NCBI GenBank assembly: GCA_049613795.1
Contig: JBMZCX010000004.1
Coordinates: 12,389 to 76,388 of the forward strand
Origin: Thalassotalea_B sp049613795
Lineage (GTDB): Bacteria; Pseudomonadota; Gammaproteobacteria; Enterobacterales; Alteromonadaceae
DNA: 64,000 nt
Direction: 5' to 3'
This document shows, piece after piece, positions 1-8,204 of this stretch (within the stretch, counting starts at the first letter, position 1; the number at the start of each line of letters is the position of its first letter). A model generated the notes under the pieces. It saw only the letters and a program-made list of their open reading frames with translations, was not told the DNA's origin and ran no database searches. The position numbers and the translations under genes were made by a program.

Positions 1-828
1 TTTGCAATGCTAATGCGCACCAGCTGGAATGATGTGCTTTGGTCAACTTTACTCGGGCTATTTGTTTGCCTTTTTGTTTTTTGGGCTGAACGTTCAAAGC
101 GAGTTACCGAAATGTTGGAACCTATTTCAGCATTAACATCCGCGTTATTAGCTAGTGCAATTACCTTAATTGATCCGAGCATTAATTTACCCTTAGTTAT
201 TCTTTCAAGCATAATTGCATTTATTCCTGGTTTGGCACTTACCCTTGGGTTGTCTGAACTTGCCGCGCGTAATTTAATTGCAGGCACCGCACGGATAATG
301 GATGCCATAATGGTACTCTTTAAGCTCTATTTTGGTGCGGTTTTAGGCATGGCATTAGGCGATAAATTTTGGGGCGTTGCCGACTTCATTGAGCCAGCGC
401 ACACACCCGAGTGGGTGTCTTGGGTCGCTGTTGCCACACTTTCTATCAGCTTAGTTATTCTCTTTAAAGCCCGTATTAAAGATGCACCTTGGGGTATTAT
501 TTCTGGCTTTATTGCTTATGGTGCAAGTGTTTGGGGCGCTATTCATTTAGGTGTTGCTTTAGGTGCTTTTGTTGGTGCTTTTGCTTTAGGTATTTACAGT
601 AATATTTTTTCTCGATTAATGAAGCTTCCTTCCAGCTTAGTAAAATTATTAGGCTTAGTCGTGCTAGTACCTGGTAGTAAAGTCTATATTGGTTTAAATA
701 GTGCTATTTCGGGGCAAGCAATGCTAAATGCTACCGATGTGGGCTCACAAACCTTTCTTATTTTTATGTCGTTAGTTGCGGGGTTAATATTTGCAAATGT
801 TATATTACCACCACGAAAAGCGCTGTAA
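1..828 (+). CDS. ThrE-type threonine/serine exporter, C-terminal part (5' end outside window)
   Basis: The reading frame is open from base 1, so the true start lies left of the window and the first internal ATG (position 7) is probably not the start. The visible 275 or so residues hold about eight to nine hydrophobic segments and match the C-terminal half of the ThrE/DUF1212 family, inner-membrane proteins that export threonine and serine. Full members have about 400 or more residues, so roughly the N-terminal third is missing. The stop lies 2 nt before the start of a TetR regulator, so the two genes are probably co-transcribed and the regulator may control export. Family call is good; the substrate is inferred. 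Confidence 0.75.
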   Translation, partial: FAMLMRTSWNDVLWSTLLGLFVCLFVFWAERSKRVTEMLEPISALTSALLASAITLIDPSINLPLVILSSIIAFIPGLALTLGLSELAARNLIAGTARIMDAIMVLFKLYFGAVLGMALGDKFWGVADFIEPAHTPEWVSWVAVATLSISLVILFKARIKDAPWGIISGFIAYGASVWGAIHLGVALGAFVGAFALGIYSNIFSRLMKLPSSLVKLLGLVVLVPGSKVYIGLNSAISGQAMLNATDVGSQTFLIFMSLVAGLIFANVILPPRKAL

Positions 829-830
829 TA

Positions 831-1460
831 ATGACTAATGTAATAAATGAAACAAAAGAAAAAACGCCATACCACCATGGTGACTTAAAAGCTGCCATTA
901 TTAAAACAGCAAGTACCATGCTTGAAAGTCAGGGCATTGAAGCGCTTTCATTACGAAAAATAGCTGAAAATGTAGGGGTTTCTCGCACTGCGGCTTATCA
1001 TCATTATAAAGATAAAAATGAATTATTAAGTGCCATTGCTAGCCAAGGTTTTTTACTGTGGAAAACACAGGTTGAATTAATTTTTAGTAATAAAGCACTG
1101 AGTCACCGTCAACAACTCAGTCAATTTTGTCATGGCTATATACAATTTGCAGTTAACAATCCCCATACCTACGACCTGATGTTCGGCCGAACGCTTTGGA
1201 AAAACAATGTCAGTTCCGATGAACTAAAAAAAGTCGCTTATCCGAGCTTTGAGTATCAAGTCGCCATGACTAAGCATTGGCAAGAGCAAGGTCTTTTAGC
1301 CAAAACAGAAAACTCACTGCGCCTTGCACAAGTATTATGGGGTACATTACATGGTATTGCTAAGCTAATGTTAGACGGTATTTATACCGACACCAGTAAC
1401 ATTACACAAATGTGTGATTGTGCAATAGCACTCTTTATTGTAAATAAGAAAACCTCTTAA
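831..1460 (+). CDS. TetR family transcriptional regulator
   Basis: This 209-residue protein has the TetR architecture. The N-terminal helix-turn-helix is at about residues 20-65, with the recognition region around GVSRTAAYHHYKDKNELL, and a divergent all-helical ligand domain follows. TetR proteins are usually dimeric repressors released by a small molecule. The start is 2 nt after the exporter stop codon, which suggests one transcript and a local target. The C-terminal part resembles the TetR_C domain often annotated in marine gammaproteobacteria. The ligand cannot be read from the sequence. Confidence 0.88.
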   Translation: MTNVINETKEKTPYHHGDLKAAIIKTASTMLESQGIEALSLRKIAENVGVSRTAAYHHYKDKNELLSAIASQGFLLWKTQVELIFSNKALSHRQQLSQFCHGYIQFAVNNPHTYDLMFGRTLWKNNVSSDELKKVAYPSFEYQVAMTKHWQEQGLLAKTENSLRLAQVLWGTLHGIAKLMLDGIYTDTSNITQMCDCAIALFIVNKKTS

Positions 1461-1552
1461 TAATCATTCACGTTAAGCGTTGTACATTAAAAGTTTTTCA
1501 TTGATAATCACGCTTATACTATAAAAAATACAATTAACTTGTTAGGTTTTCC

Positions 1553-2158
1553 ATGCCAAATTCTGTGCACAACAATGCTGATATAAAACTAGCAAAATAT
1601 AATGAATATTTTTCAATTAGCCACGACTTCAATATCAACATCAAACCATTAGCAAGCTCAGCCGATTATTCATTTTCAACATTTCTTGAAAGAATACCTA
1701 CACCTTTTATGCTCGCAACCCAAGTAGTGGCCATTGATAATATCGCGCTACAACCTTTCCAGACGGTTACAGGTGTTTCTAATCAGTTAGCCCAGTATTT
1801 AACGTTACAATCACAAAAAATAGACTTATTGATGAATTACATCATCACCCAGCAAGACGAGGAAGCTTATCGTTATCAAGGGGAAAGTTTTAGTGGGAGT
1901 GGCATCAGTTTTACCTCGGCTGACGAGTTTTCACTTACCGATAAAGTCGAAATAAAGCTATTTTTAAATATTGATAATTGTAATATTTATTGCCATGGCG
2001 AAATTATTCAAAAAACAGAATCGGATAACGTTTTTCAGTACAGCGTGCTTTTTACCCATATCCGTGACGATGACAGAGAATTGCTCGTGCGTTGTAGCCT
2101 GCATACACAACAAAAACAATTACAGGCATTAACCAAAAAACGGCAAGATGAAAGTTAA
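1553..2158 (+). CDS. PilZ-like domain protein, possible c-di-GMP effector
   Basis: A 201-residue soluble protein with no signal peptide or membrane segment. The C-terminal half (about residues 105-190) reads as a PilZ-like beta-barrel: residues 112-120 (SFSGSGISF) sit where PilZ proteins carry the [D/N]xSxxG motif, followed by a beta-rich stretch ending in YSVLFTHI. The acidic or amide residue of the motif is Ser here, and the upstream RxxxR arginines are not clear, so c-di-GMP binding is uncertain. The N-terminal 100 residues are unrecognised. It stands alone between a TetR gene and a convergent chemoreceptor gene. The domain call is moderate and the ligand is unproven. Confidence 0.55.
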   Translation: MPNSVHNNADIKLAKYNEYFSISHDFNINIKPLASSADYSFSTFLERIPTPFMLATQVVAIDNIALQPFQTVTGVSNQLAQYLTLQSQKIDLLMNYIITQQDEEAYRYQGESFSGSGISFTSADEFSLTDKVEIKLFLNIDNCNIYCHGEIIQKTESDNVFQYSVLFTHIRDDDRELLVRCSLHTQQKQLQALTKKRQDES

Positions 2159-2184
2159 TGGAAGAATTTACTACGGCGTTTTCT

Positions 2185-2215
2185 CTTATTTATAGGGAGC
2201 AACCCTATAAATAAG
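2185..2215. terminator. Perfect 13-bp inverted repeat between convergent genes
   Basis: CTTATTTATAGGG and its exact complement CCCTATAAATAAG flank a 5-nt loop AGCAA. The repeat lies between the convergent PilZ-like gene and the chemoreceptor gene. It could end transcription from both sides, but there is no long T run, so a Rho-independent terminator is only one reading. Confidence 0.45.
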
Positions 2216-2294
2216 TTAGGCCCTGCTAAACACCAAATTAATCGCTGAAAAAAACGTACAGAAAACTCAGCACGTCTTAATGGTTATTAACCTC

Positions 2295-3461
2295 TTACAC
2301 ACAAATTCGATTAAGTGTTACATCGACTTTTTCTGTCGTTTCTTTTTGCTGTTCAGCATATTCAGCCACATTATTCAGCCCAGCAGTAGCATCGCTACTT
2401 AGCGAAACAATTTCCGCCATATTGTCATTAATAGACGCTGTAGATTGTTGTTGCTGTTCGGTGCCACTAGCAATTTGTGAGGTTAAATTATTAACCTCAT
2501 TAAACACCTCACCAATTTGAGATAATGCAGAAACTACACCTTCTGACTGGTTTAAGCTGTCTTTTGTTAATTCTTGCCCTTTAGCTATGGCGGTTACTGC
2601 GTTGTTTGATTTAGCTTGTAACCCTTCAACCATTGACTGAATTTCAACAGTAGACTCTTGTGTTCTATGCGCTAATGCTCTTACCTCATCAGCCACAACA
2701 GCAAAGCCTCTGCCCTGCTCTCCGGCTCGCGCAGCTTCAATAGCAGCATTAAGCGCTAATAAATTGGTTTGGTCGGCAATACCTCGAATAACATCTAATA
2801 CAGAACCAATTTTAGAGGCCTCTTCTTGCAACAAAGCTAAATCATTAACCATAGTCGTTACTTCTTCAGCAAAGGCTGCAATTGTATTTTGACTGGTATT
2901 AGATGCATTAGTCCCCTCTTCCAAAATAGTTAATACTTGGTGAGTGGTATCGCTAACTTGTGCCGCACTTTGCGACAATGTCGCCGATGTAGAGGCAACT
3001 TCGTCAATAGAATTCGCCATTAATGTTATTTGAGCCGATGAATTGTCAACAGCAATAACCGAGTCACTAATTTGACTAGTTAATGACGATGACCCCTGCC
3101 GTAAAGTCTCTGATTCTTGCTTTATATCGCTTACCACATCAGCTAAATCAGTAATAAAGGCACTTAAATCATTAGTAACTTTGGCAAAGTCATCGTTAAT
3201 ATTGTCAATTAAAGGACCAGAAGGTGCTCGGTCAACACTTACCACTAAATTTAAATACTGCTGAAGCTTTTCTATTCGAGTAGATAACTGCTGCTGAGAA
3301 AAAATAAAACTCACTACAAACTGTAGAACTACAGTAACTAAAAGTAAAAAAACGACTGCCGTTTTACTTAACTCATCAGTAAATAAAAGTACGCCAAACG
3401 TAGCAAGTACACCAATAAAAAGGCTAGGTAATAGTAATTTAATATTTAAACGATTTAGCAT
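2295..3461 (-). CDS. Methyl-accepting chemotaxis protein without periplasmic sensor domain
   Basis: A chemoreceptor of 388 residues from the ATG at 3461, chosen over a TTG 33 nt upstream because the TTG extension is hydrophilic and the ATG has a GGA-type ribosome site. Two adjacent membrane segments occupy roughly residues 6-55. There is almost no periplasmic loop, and a coiled-coil signalling domain follows. The hairpin tip is recognisable from IADQTNLLALNAAIEAARAG followed by GRGFAVVADEVRALAHR, the CheA/CheW contact region. A receptor with no external sensor probably reads a membrane or cytoplasmic cue such as redox state, or acts through a partner. No chemotaxis genes are nearby. Confidence 0.9.
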   Translation of the reverse strand: MLNRLNIKLLLPSLFIGVLATFGVLLFTDELSKTAVVFLLLVTVVLQFVVSFIFSQQQLSTRIEKLQQYLNLVVSVDRAPSGPLIDNINDDFAKVTNDLSAFITDLADVVSDIKQESETLRQGSSSLTSQISDSVIAVDNSSAQITLMANSIDEVASTSATLSQSAAQVSDTTHQVLTILEEGTNASNTSQNTIAAFAEEVTTMVNDLALLQEEASKIGSVLDVIRGIADQTNLLALNAAIEAARAGEQGRGFAVVADEVRALAHRTQESTVEIQSMVEGLQAKSNNAVTAIAKGQELTKDSLNQSEGVVSALSQIGEVFNEVNNLTSQIASGTEQQQQSTASINDNMAEIVSLSSDATAGLNNVAEYAEQQKETTEKVDVTLNRICV

Positions 3462-3603
3462 AGAGAATCCATCATTATTATTTTGAGTTAACAACTATTG
3501 TTATAGACGATAAATAAATTACAGGTAAAAATATATTTTGGCTATATTTTTAAGCAATAATCTTCAATAATACGATAGGTTTCAATAACTTTTTAAGGTA
3601 AAA

Positions 3604-3768
3604 ATGTCGATCTATTTTATTTTTCTTATTATTCTTGCTGCTTCATTGATAATTGGCGGCATTATGTTAATAAAGCAGTCAGCCAAAAAATTTAACCTAA
3701 CCGAGCAGCAATTAAAAGATATAAAGGCACGAAATAAGGCATTAGATGAGCAAGAAAAAGAAGATTAA
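3604..3768 (+). CDS. DUF2897-like small membrane protein
   Basis: A 54-residue frame starting MSIYFIFLII, with a single N-terminal membrane helix (about residues 2-23) followed by a charged, Lys/Glu-rich cytoplasmic tail ending in QEKED. This is the pattern of the DUF2897 family of small single-pass proteins found in Vibrio, Shewanella and Colwellia, whose function is unknown. A ribosome site (TTTAAGGTAAAA) lies just upstream. Its stop codon overlaps the stop of the convergent parvulin gene. The family call rests on length and layout remembered for the family, not on a search. Confidence 0.6.
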   Translation: MSIYFIFLIILAASLIIGGIMLIKQSAKKFNLTEQQLKDIKARNKALDEQEKED

Positions 3769-4046
3769 TTACGATAAATCGTTTGAATAAGATGATAACC
3801 AAAACGTGTTTTTACTGGTCCGTGAACTTTTAATACTTCTTTTTTAAAAACCACGTCATCAAACGCTTTGACCATTTGCCCTTTTTTAAACTCACCTAAA
3901 TCTCCGCCCTTTTTAGCAGAGGGGCAATTCGAAAACTTCTTCGCTAATTGTCCAAAATCAGCACCTTTATCAAGCTTGCCTTTAAGCTCCTGCGCTTGTT
4001 TCTCTGTTTTTACCAATATATGGCGCGCACACGCAGTCATATTCAT
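3765..4046 (-). CDS. ppiC: Parvulin-type peptidyl-prolyl cis-trans isomerase
   Basis: A 93-residue single-domain parvulin with no signal peptide, the size of E. coli PpiC. Diagnostic segments are ARHILVK near the N-terminus, FGQLAKKFSNCPSAKKGGDLGEF in the middle (family signature), and GPVKTRFGYHLIQT at the end. It catalyses cis-trans isomerisation of prolyl bonds in the cytoplasm during folding. It is monocistronic, convergent with the DUF2897 gene with overlapping stop codons. Confidence 0.93.
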   Translation of the reverse strand: MNMTACARHILVKTEKQAQELKGKLDKGADFGQLAKKFSNCPSAKKGGDLGEFKKGQMVKAFDDVVFKKEVLKVHGPVKTRFGYHLIQTIYRN

Positions 4047-4133
4047 TACCTCGCTTTAATAAATGTTGATAAGCTCATCATAAAATATGACAATACTGGC
4101 AATTATACACCTAATAAATAGAGCAAAGTAGCA

Positions 4134-4745
4134 ATGTCATCAATTGAGCATTTATTTAAAAATAATATTAAGTGGGCTAAAGAAATATCAGAAAATAATC
4201 CGGCTTTTTTTGAATCTCTATCGCAACAACAATCGCCTGAATATTTATGGATTGGCTGCTCCGACTCTCGCGTACCCGCTAATGAACTGTTAGGCATGCT
4301 ACCCGGTGAAGTGTTTGTTCATAGAAACATTGCTAATCAAGTTATTCACACAGATTTAAATTGTTTATCCGTAATTCAATACGCCGTTGAAATATTAAAA
4401 GTGCGTCATATTATTGTCTGCGGCCATTATGGTTGTGGCGGTGTGCAAGCTTCTTTAGATAATGAAAGCTACGGATTAATTGATAATTGGCTGCGCCATA
4501 TTGAAGACGTATACCGTTTTAATAAAACTCAATTTGAAGGCATTACTGACGAATCAGAAAAAGTGAATAAATTATGCGAGCTTAATGTTATTGAACAAGT
4601 GGCTAATGTTTCAAATACCACTATATTAAGAAATGCATGGAAAGCAGGACAAAATACGACCGTGCACGGCTTTGTTTACAATTTACATGACGGGATATTA
4701 AAAGATATGAAGGTTTCTGTAGGACTAAAAGAGTTTACATCTTAG
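4134..4745 (+). CDS. can: Beta-class carbonic anhydrase
   Basis: This 203-residue enzyme interconverts CO2 and bicarbonate, supplying bicarbonate for carboxylases. The zinc ligands are visible: Cys42 and Asp44 in CSDSRVPAN, and His98 and Cys101 in GHYGCGGV. The Asp-Arg pair (D44/R46) that controls active-site opening is also present. Length and motifs match cytoplasmic E. coli Can. It is a single gene, with the HPPD gene convergent downstream and a hairpin between them. Confidence 0.95.
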   Translation: MSSIEHLFKNNIKWAKEISENNPAFFESLSQQQSPEYLWIGCSDSRVPANELLGMLPGEVFVHRNIANQVIHTDLNCLSVIQYAVEILKVRHIIVCGHYGCGGVQASLDNESYGLIDNWLRHIEDVYRFNKTQFEGITDESEKVNKLCELNVIEQVANVSNTTILRNAWKAGQNTTVHGFVYNLHDGILKDMKVSVGLKEFTS

Positions 4746-4753
4746 ATTTCAAA

Positions 4754-4783
4754 CAGGACCTAAATCTTAAACTCTAGGTCCTG
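4754..4783. terminator. Inverted repeat between convergent can and hpd
   Basis: CAGGACCTA and TAGGTCCTG form a 9-bp stem around a 12-nt loop in the short gap between two convergent genes. It is followed by a pyrimidine-rich tract, CTTCTTC. It is probably a bidirectional terminator. Confidence 0.55.
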
Positions 4784-4797
4784 CTTCTTCGAAAATA

Positions 4798-5841
4798 TTA
4801 CAACACGCCACGTTCCATTTGGTTTAATTCAATCGACTTAAACAAGGCTGTAAAGTTACCTTCTCCAAAGCCTTTATCGTCAACACGTTGGATCATTTCA
4901 ATGAAGATAGGACCAAAAATATTCTTAGTGAAAATTTGTAATAAATACGAGTTTTCGTTTTGGCTATCGACTAAAATTTGATGATCTTGAATACGCTTAT
5001 GATCTTCTTTAACCCAAGGAATACGCTTAAACACATCGTCATAATACTCAGGTACAATGTCTAAGGTATCAATAATGTCTTTATCTAGTTGATCTAAAGA
5101 GCCTACTAGGTCATCGGTAATAAATGCTAAATGCTGAACACCTGGACCGTTATATTCATCGAGGTATTCATCTATTTGATTATTGTTAGTGCCTTTGCCT
5201 TCATTAATTGGAATACTGAACTTGCCACAAGGTGATTGTAACGCGTAAGAAACTAACGCCGTTTTTTCGCCTTTAATGTCAAAGTATCGTACTTCAGTAA
5301 AGCCGAAAACGTCTTTATAAAAATTTGCCCAATGCTCCATCGTGCCTTGATAAACATTGTTAGTTAAGTGGTCAACCGCTTTAAAGCCTTTGTCTTTTAC
5401 AATAACTGGCTCAGCTAATGCTTCAAAATCATCTTCATAAATAGAGCCTTTAGCGCCAAATTTTTCGATGAAGTATATTAAGCTGTCACCAATGCCGTAA
5501 ATGGCTGGGTAAGGCAATTTATTATCAACATCTTGTGCTGATTTTGCACCACGGATAATTGCTTGTTCATAGGCAAAGTCTGCGTCTTCTACACGCCAGC
5601 CCATTGAACAAATAGCAGGACCATGACTTTTAGCAAATTCTTTTGAAAAACCTGCTTTTTCATTGTTGAGTAAAAAGTGAATGTCATTTTGGTTAAAATA
5701 CTCAATGTCTCGCCCTTTAAATGTTTTAGTTTTTGAAAAACCAAAACCATAAAATGCTTTTTCCATAAAGTCTGAATCAGGGGTTGCGTATTCGGTAAAT
5801 TCAATTCCACAAAGTTTTAGTGGGTTGGTAACTTCTGTCAT
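4798..5841 (-). CDS. hpd: 4-Hydroxyphenylpyruvate dioxygenase
   Basis: A 347-residue Fe(II) dioxygenase that converts 4-hydroxyphenylpyruvate to homogentisate in tyrosine breakdown; in this group homogentisate may also feed pyomelanin. Two vicinal-oxygen-chelate halves are visible. The iron ligands are the His in VDHLTNNV, the His in VQHLAFITDD and the Glu in FIEMIQRV, and the C-terminal lid GFGEGNFTALFKSIE is intact. Length fits bacterial HPPDs. A GAGAGA ribosome site precedes the ATG. No homogentisate dioxygenase or other tyrosine catabolic gene is adjacent. Confidence 0.95.
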   Translation of the reverse strand: MTEVTNPLKLCGIEFTEYATPDSDFMEKAFYGFGFSKTKTFKGRDIEYFNQNDIHFLLNNEKAGFSKEFAKSHGPAICSMGWRVEDADFAYEQAIIRGAKSAQDVDNKLPYPAIYGIGDSLIYFIEKFGAKGSIYEDDFEALAEPVIVKDKGFKAVDHLTNNVYQGTMEHWANFYKDVFGFTEVRYFDIKGEKTALVSYALQSPCGKFSIPINEGKGTNNNQIDEYLDEYNGPGVQHLAFITDDLVGSLDQLDKDIIDTLDIVPEYYDDVFKRIPWVKEDHKRIQDHQILVDSQNENSYLLQIFTKNIFGPIFIEMIQRVDDKGFGEGNFTALFKSIELNQMERGVL

Positions 5842-6083
5842 GATTGTCTCTCTAACAACTGTATTGCCGCTATTATTACTAGGTTATTCAATGAGAGAAA
5901 GTGTATTGAAAATACATTTAATTTAGCTCCGTAACAAATAATTTACGTTAATATTGAGCAATAAATTATCGTTGTGAATTCAGCCCAGTTATAGGCTAGC
6001 TTAAAGCTGTATAGTTATAGTTACACCTCTTTTTTCAAACTAAAATACAGCGAGTTAAAATTGGACGCCCCTATATTTCAAGC

Positions 6084-6113
6084 AAAAAAAAGACGCTTAA
6101 CAGCGTCTTTTTT
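6084..6113 (-). terminator. Rho-independent terminator of the DEAD-box helicase gene
   Basis: The stem AGACGC/GCGTCT with loop TTAACA is flanked by A and T runs on both sides. It lies 15 nt beyond the helicase stop codon and, read on the minus strand, ends in a T run. The flanking A/T symmetry means it could also work on the plus strand. Confidence 0.85.
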
Positions 6114-6127
6114 CAAGTAACTAATGC

Positions 6128-7900
6128 TTAGTTTGCACGTCTTGGTCGGTCAGATCTGTCTGCACGTTTACGCGGTGTACGTTCTGTTGGCGCTGGCGCA
6201 TCTGATACTGAAATTTCTAACGATTGACGGCGTATTTTTACACGCTTCAATTGTGTGAATGACTTTTCAGGCATACCTTTTGGTAACTGAACAAAACTAT
6301 GGCGATCGTGCAAATTAATTGCACCAATATAGCTGCTGTCTAAAGAGATTTCATTCGCGATTGCACCTACAATATCACCCGGCTTAGCACCATGTTCTTT
6401 ACCTACTTCTAGGCGGTATGTTTGCCAATCAACGTCATTACGTACTGCCTTTGGCTTACGTGGAGCACGTTCACCACGGTCTGAGCGGTTATTTCTATCG
6501 CCACGCGCATCACGGCGGCTATCACCACGACCTCGGTCATCACGGTCACGTGATTCACGGCGAGGCTTAGGATCTTCTTTTGGTTGTAATGGCTGGTTTA
6601 ACTGCTTTTGGTATAATAAAGCAGCAGCTAAATCTGTCATTGAAAGCTCTGACTCTGCTGCCATTGCTTCAATAATTTCGCGCATATTACTTAGGTCTTT
6701 TTCAGCTACGGCTGTCGCTAGCTCAGTACGTGTACGCTCAATACGTGCTTTACCAATTTCTTGAATATTCGGTAAATCGTAAGGCTTAACTACGCCTGAC
6801 GTTAAACGCTCATAATGACGTAAAGAGTACATTTCGCGAGGACGAACAAAAGAAATCGCTGTACCTTCACGGCCTGCACGCCCTGTACGGCCAATACGGT
6901 GAACATATGCTTCGTTATCGCCCGGTAAGTCATAGTTAACAACTAAAGAAATACGTGGAATATCTAAACCACGAGCAACAACATCTGTCGCCACTAATAT
7001 AGATGATTTACCTGATTTAAGTTGATCAACAGTACGCTCACGTTGTGCTTGGTTCATGTCACCATTTAACGCAACAGCAGCGTAGCCAGCACGTTCTAGC
7101 TTTTCAGCTACATCAACCGTGTCATTACGTGTACGCACAAAAATAATCATGGCATCGTAATCAACAGTTTCAGCAATACGCTCTAATGCGGTAATTTTAT
7201 TAATGCCGCTAACTTTCCAAGCATATTGTGTAATGTTTGCTTTTTCTTTTTTAACCGCTGCTATTTTAATATGCTCAGGGCTCGTTAAAAAGCGGTTAGC
7301 CACTTTACGAATTTGCGCAGGCATCGTTGCTGAGAACAATGCCATTTGGGTTGTTTTAGGAAGATGTTCTAAAATCCATTCAATATCTTCTAAAAAGCCC
7401 ATGTTTAACATTTCGTCGGCTTCATCAAGCACACAAAATGATAAGTTATCTAGTTTTAAGCTCTTACGACGTAAGTGGTCCATTAAACGACCAGGTGTAC
7501 CTACGACAACTTGAGCACCACGTTCTAGTTGTTGAAATTGAGGACCGTAAGATTGACCACCATATAAAGTAGCAACTTTTAAGCCTTTCATATTTTTTGC
7601 AAAACTTTCAATAGCTTCAGCAACTTGAATTGCTAATTCACGCGTAGGTGCTAATACCATTAATTGAGGTTTTTTAAGCGACACGTCAATTTTAGCTAAT
7701 GCAGGTAAGCCAAACGCAGCAGTTTTACCCGTACCTGTTTGTGCTTCACCTAAAACGTCTGAGCCAGCTAATAGTGGTGGAATTGTTTTGGCTTGAATAG
7801 GAGTCGCTGATTCAAAACCTAATGTTTTTAAAGCAGAAAGTAAGTTTTCAGGCAAGCCAAGAGCGTCAAAGCCAACTAAGGCATTGTTAGTATCAGTCAT
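6128..7900 (-). CDS. deaD: DEAD-box ATP-dependent RNA helicase, DeaD/CsdA type
   Basis: A 590-residue helicase from the ATG at 7900 (MTDTNNALVGFDALGL). An in-frame start at 7996 adds a Cys/Lys-rich leader unlike the family and is rejected. Motifs are in order: Q motif, AQTGTGKT, PTRELA, VLDEADEM, SAT, and HRIGRTGRAG. The tail has an Arg/Asp-rich linker (GDSRRDARGDRNNRSDRG) and a DbpA-like RNA-binding domain ending in basic residues, as in CsdA. It probably unwinds rRNA and structured mRNA during ribosome assembly in the cold. A long predicted leader with hairpins precedes it, as for E. coli deaD. Confidence 0.93.
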   Translation of the reverse strand: MTDTNNALVGFDALGLPENLLSALKTLGFESATPIQAKTIPPLLAGSDVLGEAQTGTGKTAAFGLPALAKIDVSLKKPQLMVLAPTRELAIQVAEAIESFAKNMKGLKVATLYGGQSYGPQFQQLERGAQVVVGTPGRLMDHLRRKSLKLDNLSFCVLDEADEMLNMGFLEDIEWILEHLPKTTQMALFSATMPAQIRKVANRFLTSPEHIKIAAVKKEKANITQYAWKVSGINKITALERIAETVDYDAMIIFVRTRNDTVDVAEKLERAGYAAVALNGDMNQAQRERTVDQLKSGKSSILVATDVVARGLDIPRISLVVNYDLPGDNEAYVHRIGRTGRAGREGTAISFVRPREMYSLRHYERLTSGVVKPYDLPNIQEIGKARIERTRTELATAVAEKDLSNMREIIEAMAAESELSMTDLAAALLYQKQLNQPLQPKEDPKPRRESRDRDDRGRGDSRRDARGDRNNRSDRGERAPRKPKAVRNDVDWQTYRLEVGKEHGAKPGDIVGAIANEISLDSSYIGAINLHDRHSFVQLPKGMPEKSFTQLKRVKIRRQSLEISVSDAPAPTERTPRKRADRSDRPRRAN

Positions 7901-8086
7901 ATATATTTTCGTCTTCTTAAGGCAGGCAGTTAAGCAATCTATCGCAAATACCTGCGTACAATTACGAGGAAACCACCGGGAAGACTTTAGGCACATTCGT
8001 TATTAGCTTAGGACGCTAATAAGGCAAGTCTATTGGGATAACCCCACACATTTTAAAGGCCAAATCCGTGATGGCCTTATATCGAG
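7901..8086 (-). promoter_or_regulatory. Long 5' leader of deaD with hairpins
   Basis: If the promoter at 8093-8120 is used, about 186 nt of untranslated leader precede deaD. It holds at least two stem-loops: TTATTAGC/GCTAATAA with a 7-nt loop (about 8003-8025) and GGCC/GGCC (about 8058-8075). Long structured leaders are known for cold-shock helicase mRNAs in E. coli. A regulatory role here is inferred. Confidence 0.4.
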
Positions 8087-8092
8087 GCGCGA

Positions 8093-8120
8093 ATTATACA
8101 GACGTTTAATAAATAAGCAA
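8093..8120 (-). promoter_or_regulatory. Predicted sigma70 promoter for deaD
   Basis: On the minus strand TTGCTT (8115-8120) and a consensus TATAAT (8093-8098) are separated by 16 nt, predicting a start near 8086. It is the best -10 match in the 304-nt gap between deaD and the LonB-like gene. I see no coding potential in that gap. Confidence 0.55.
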
Positions 8121-8204
8121 GATAAAATTAAATATTTGCAAAAGTGATCATTATATTAAAAGAGGAAAGAACTTCTTCTTCTGTCATAAACACTAGGCCG
8201 TTAA

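Noticed and set aside
7901..7996. N-terminally extended DEAD-box protein starting at 7996
   Set aside because: The extension is Cys/Lys-rich, unlike family members, and the ATG at 7900 matches the conserved start.
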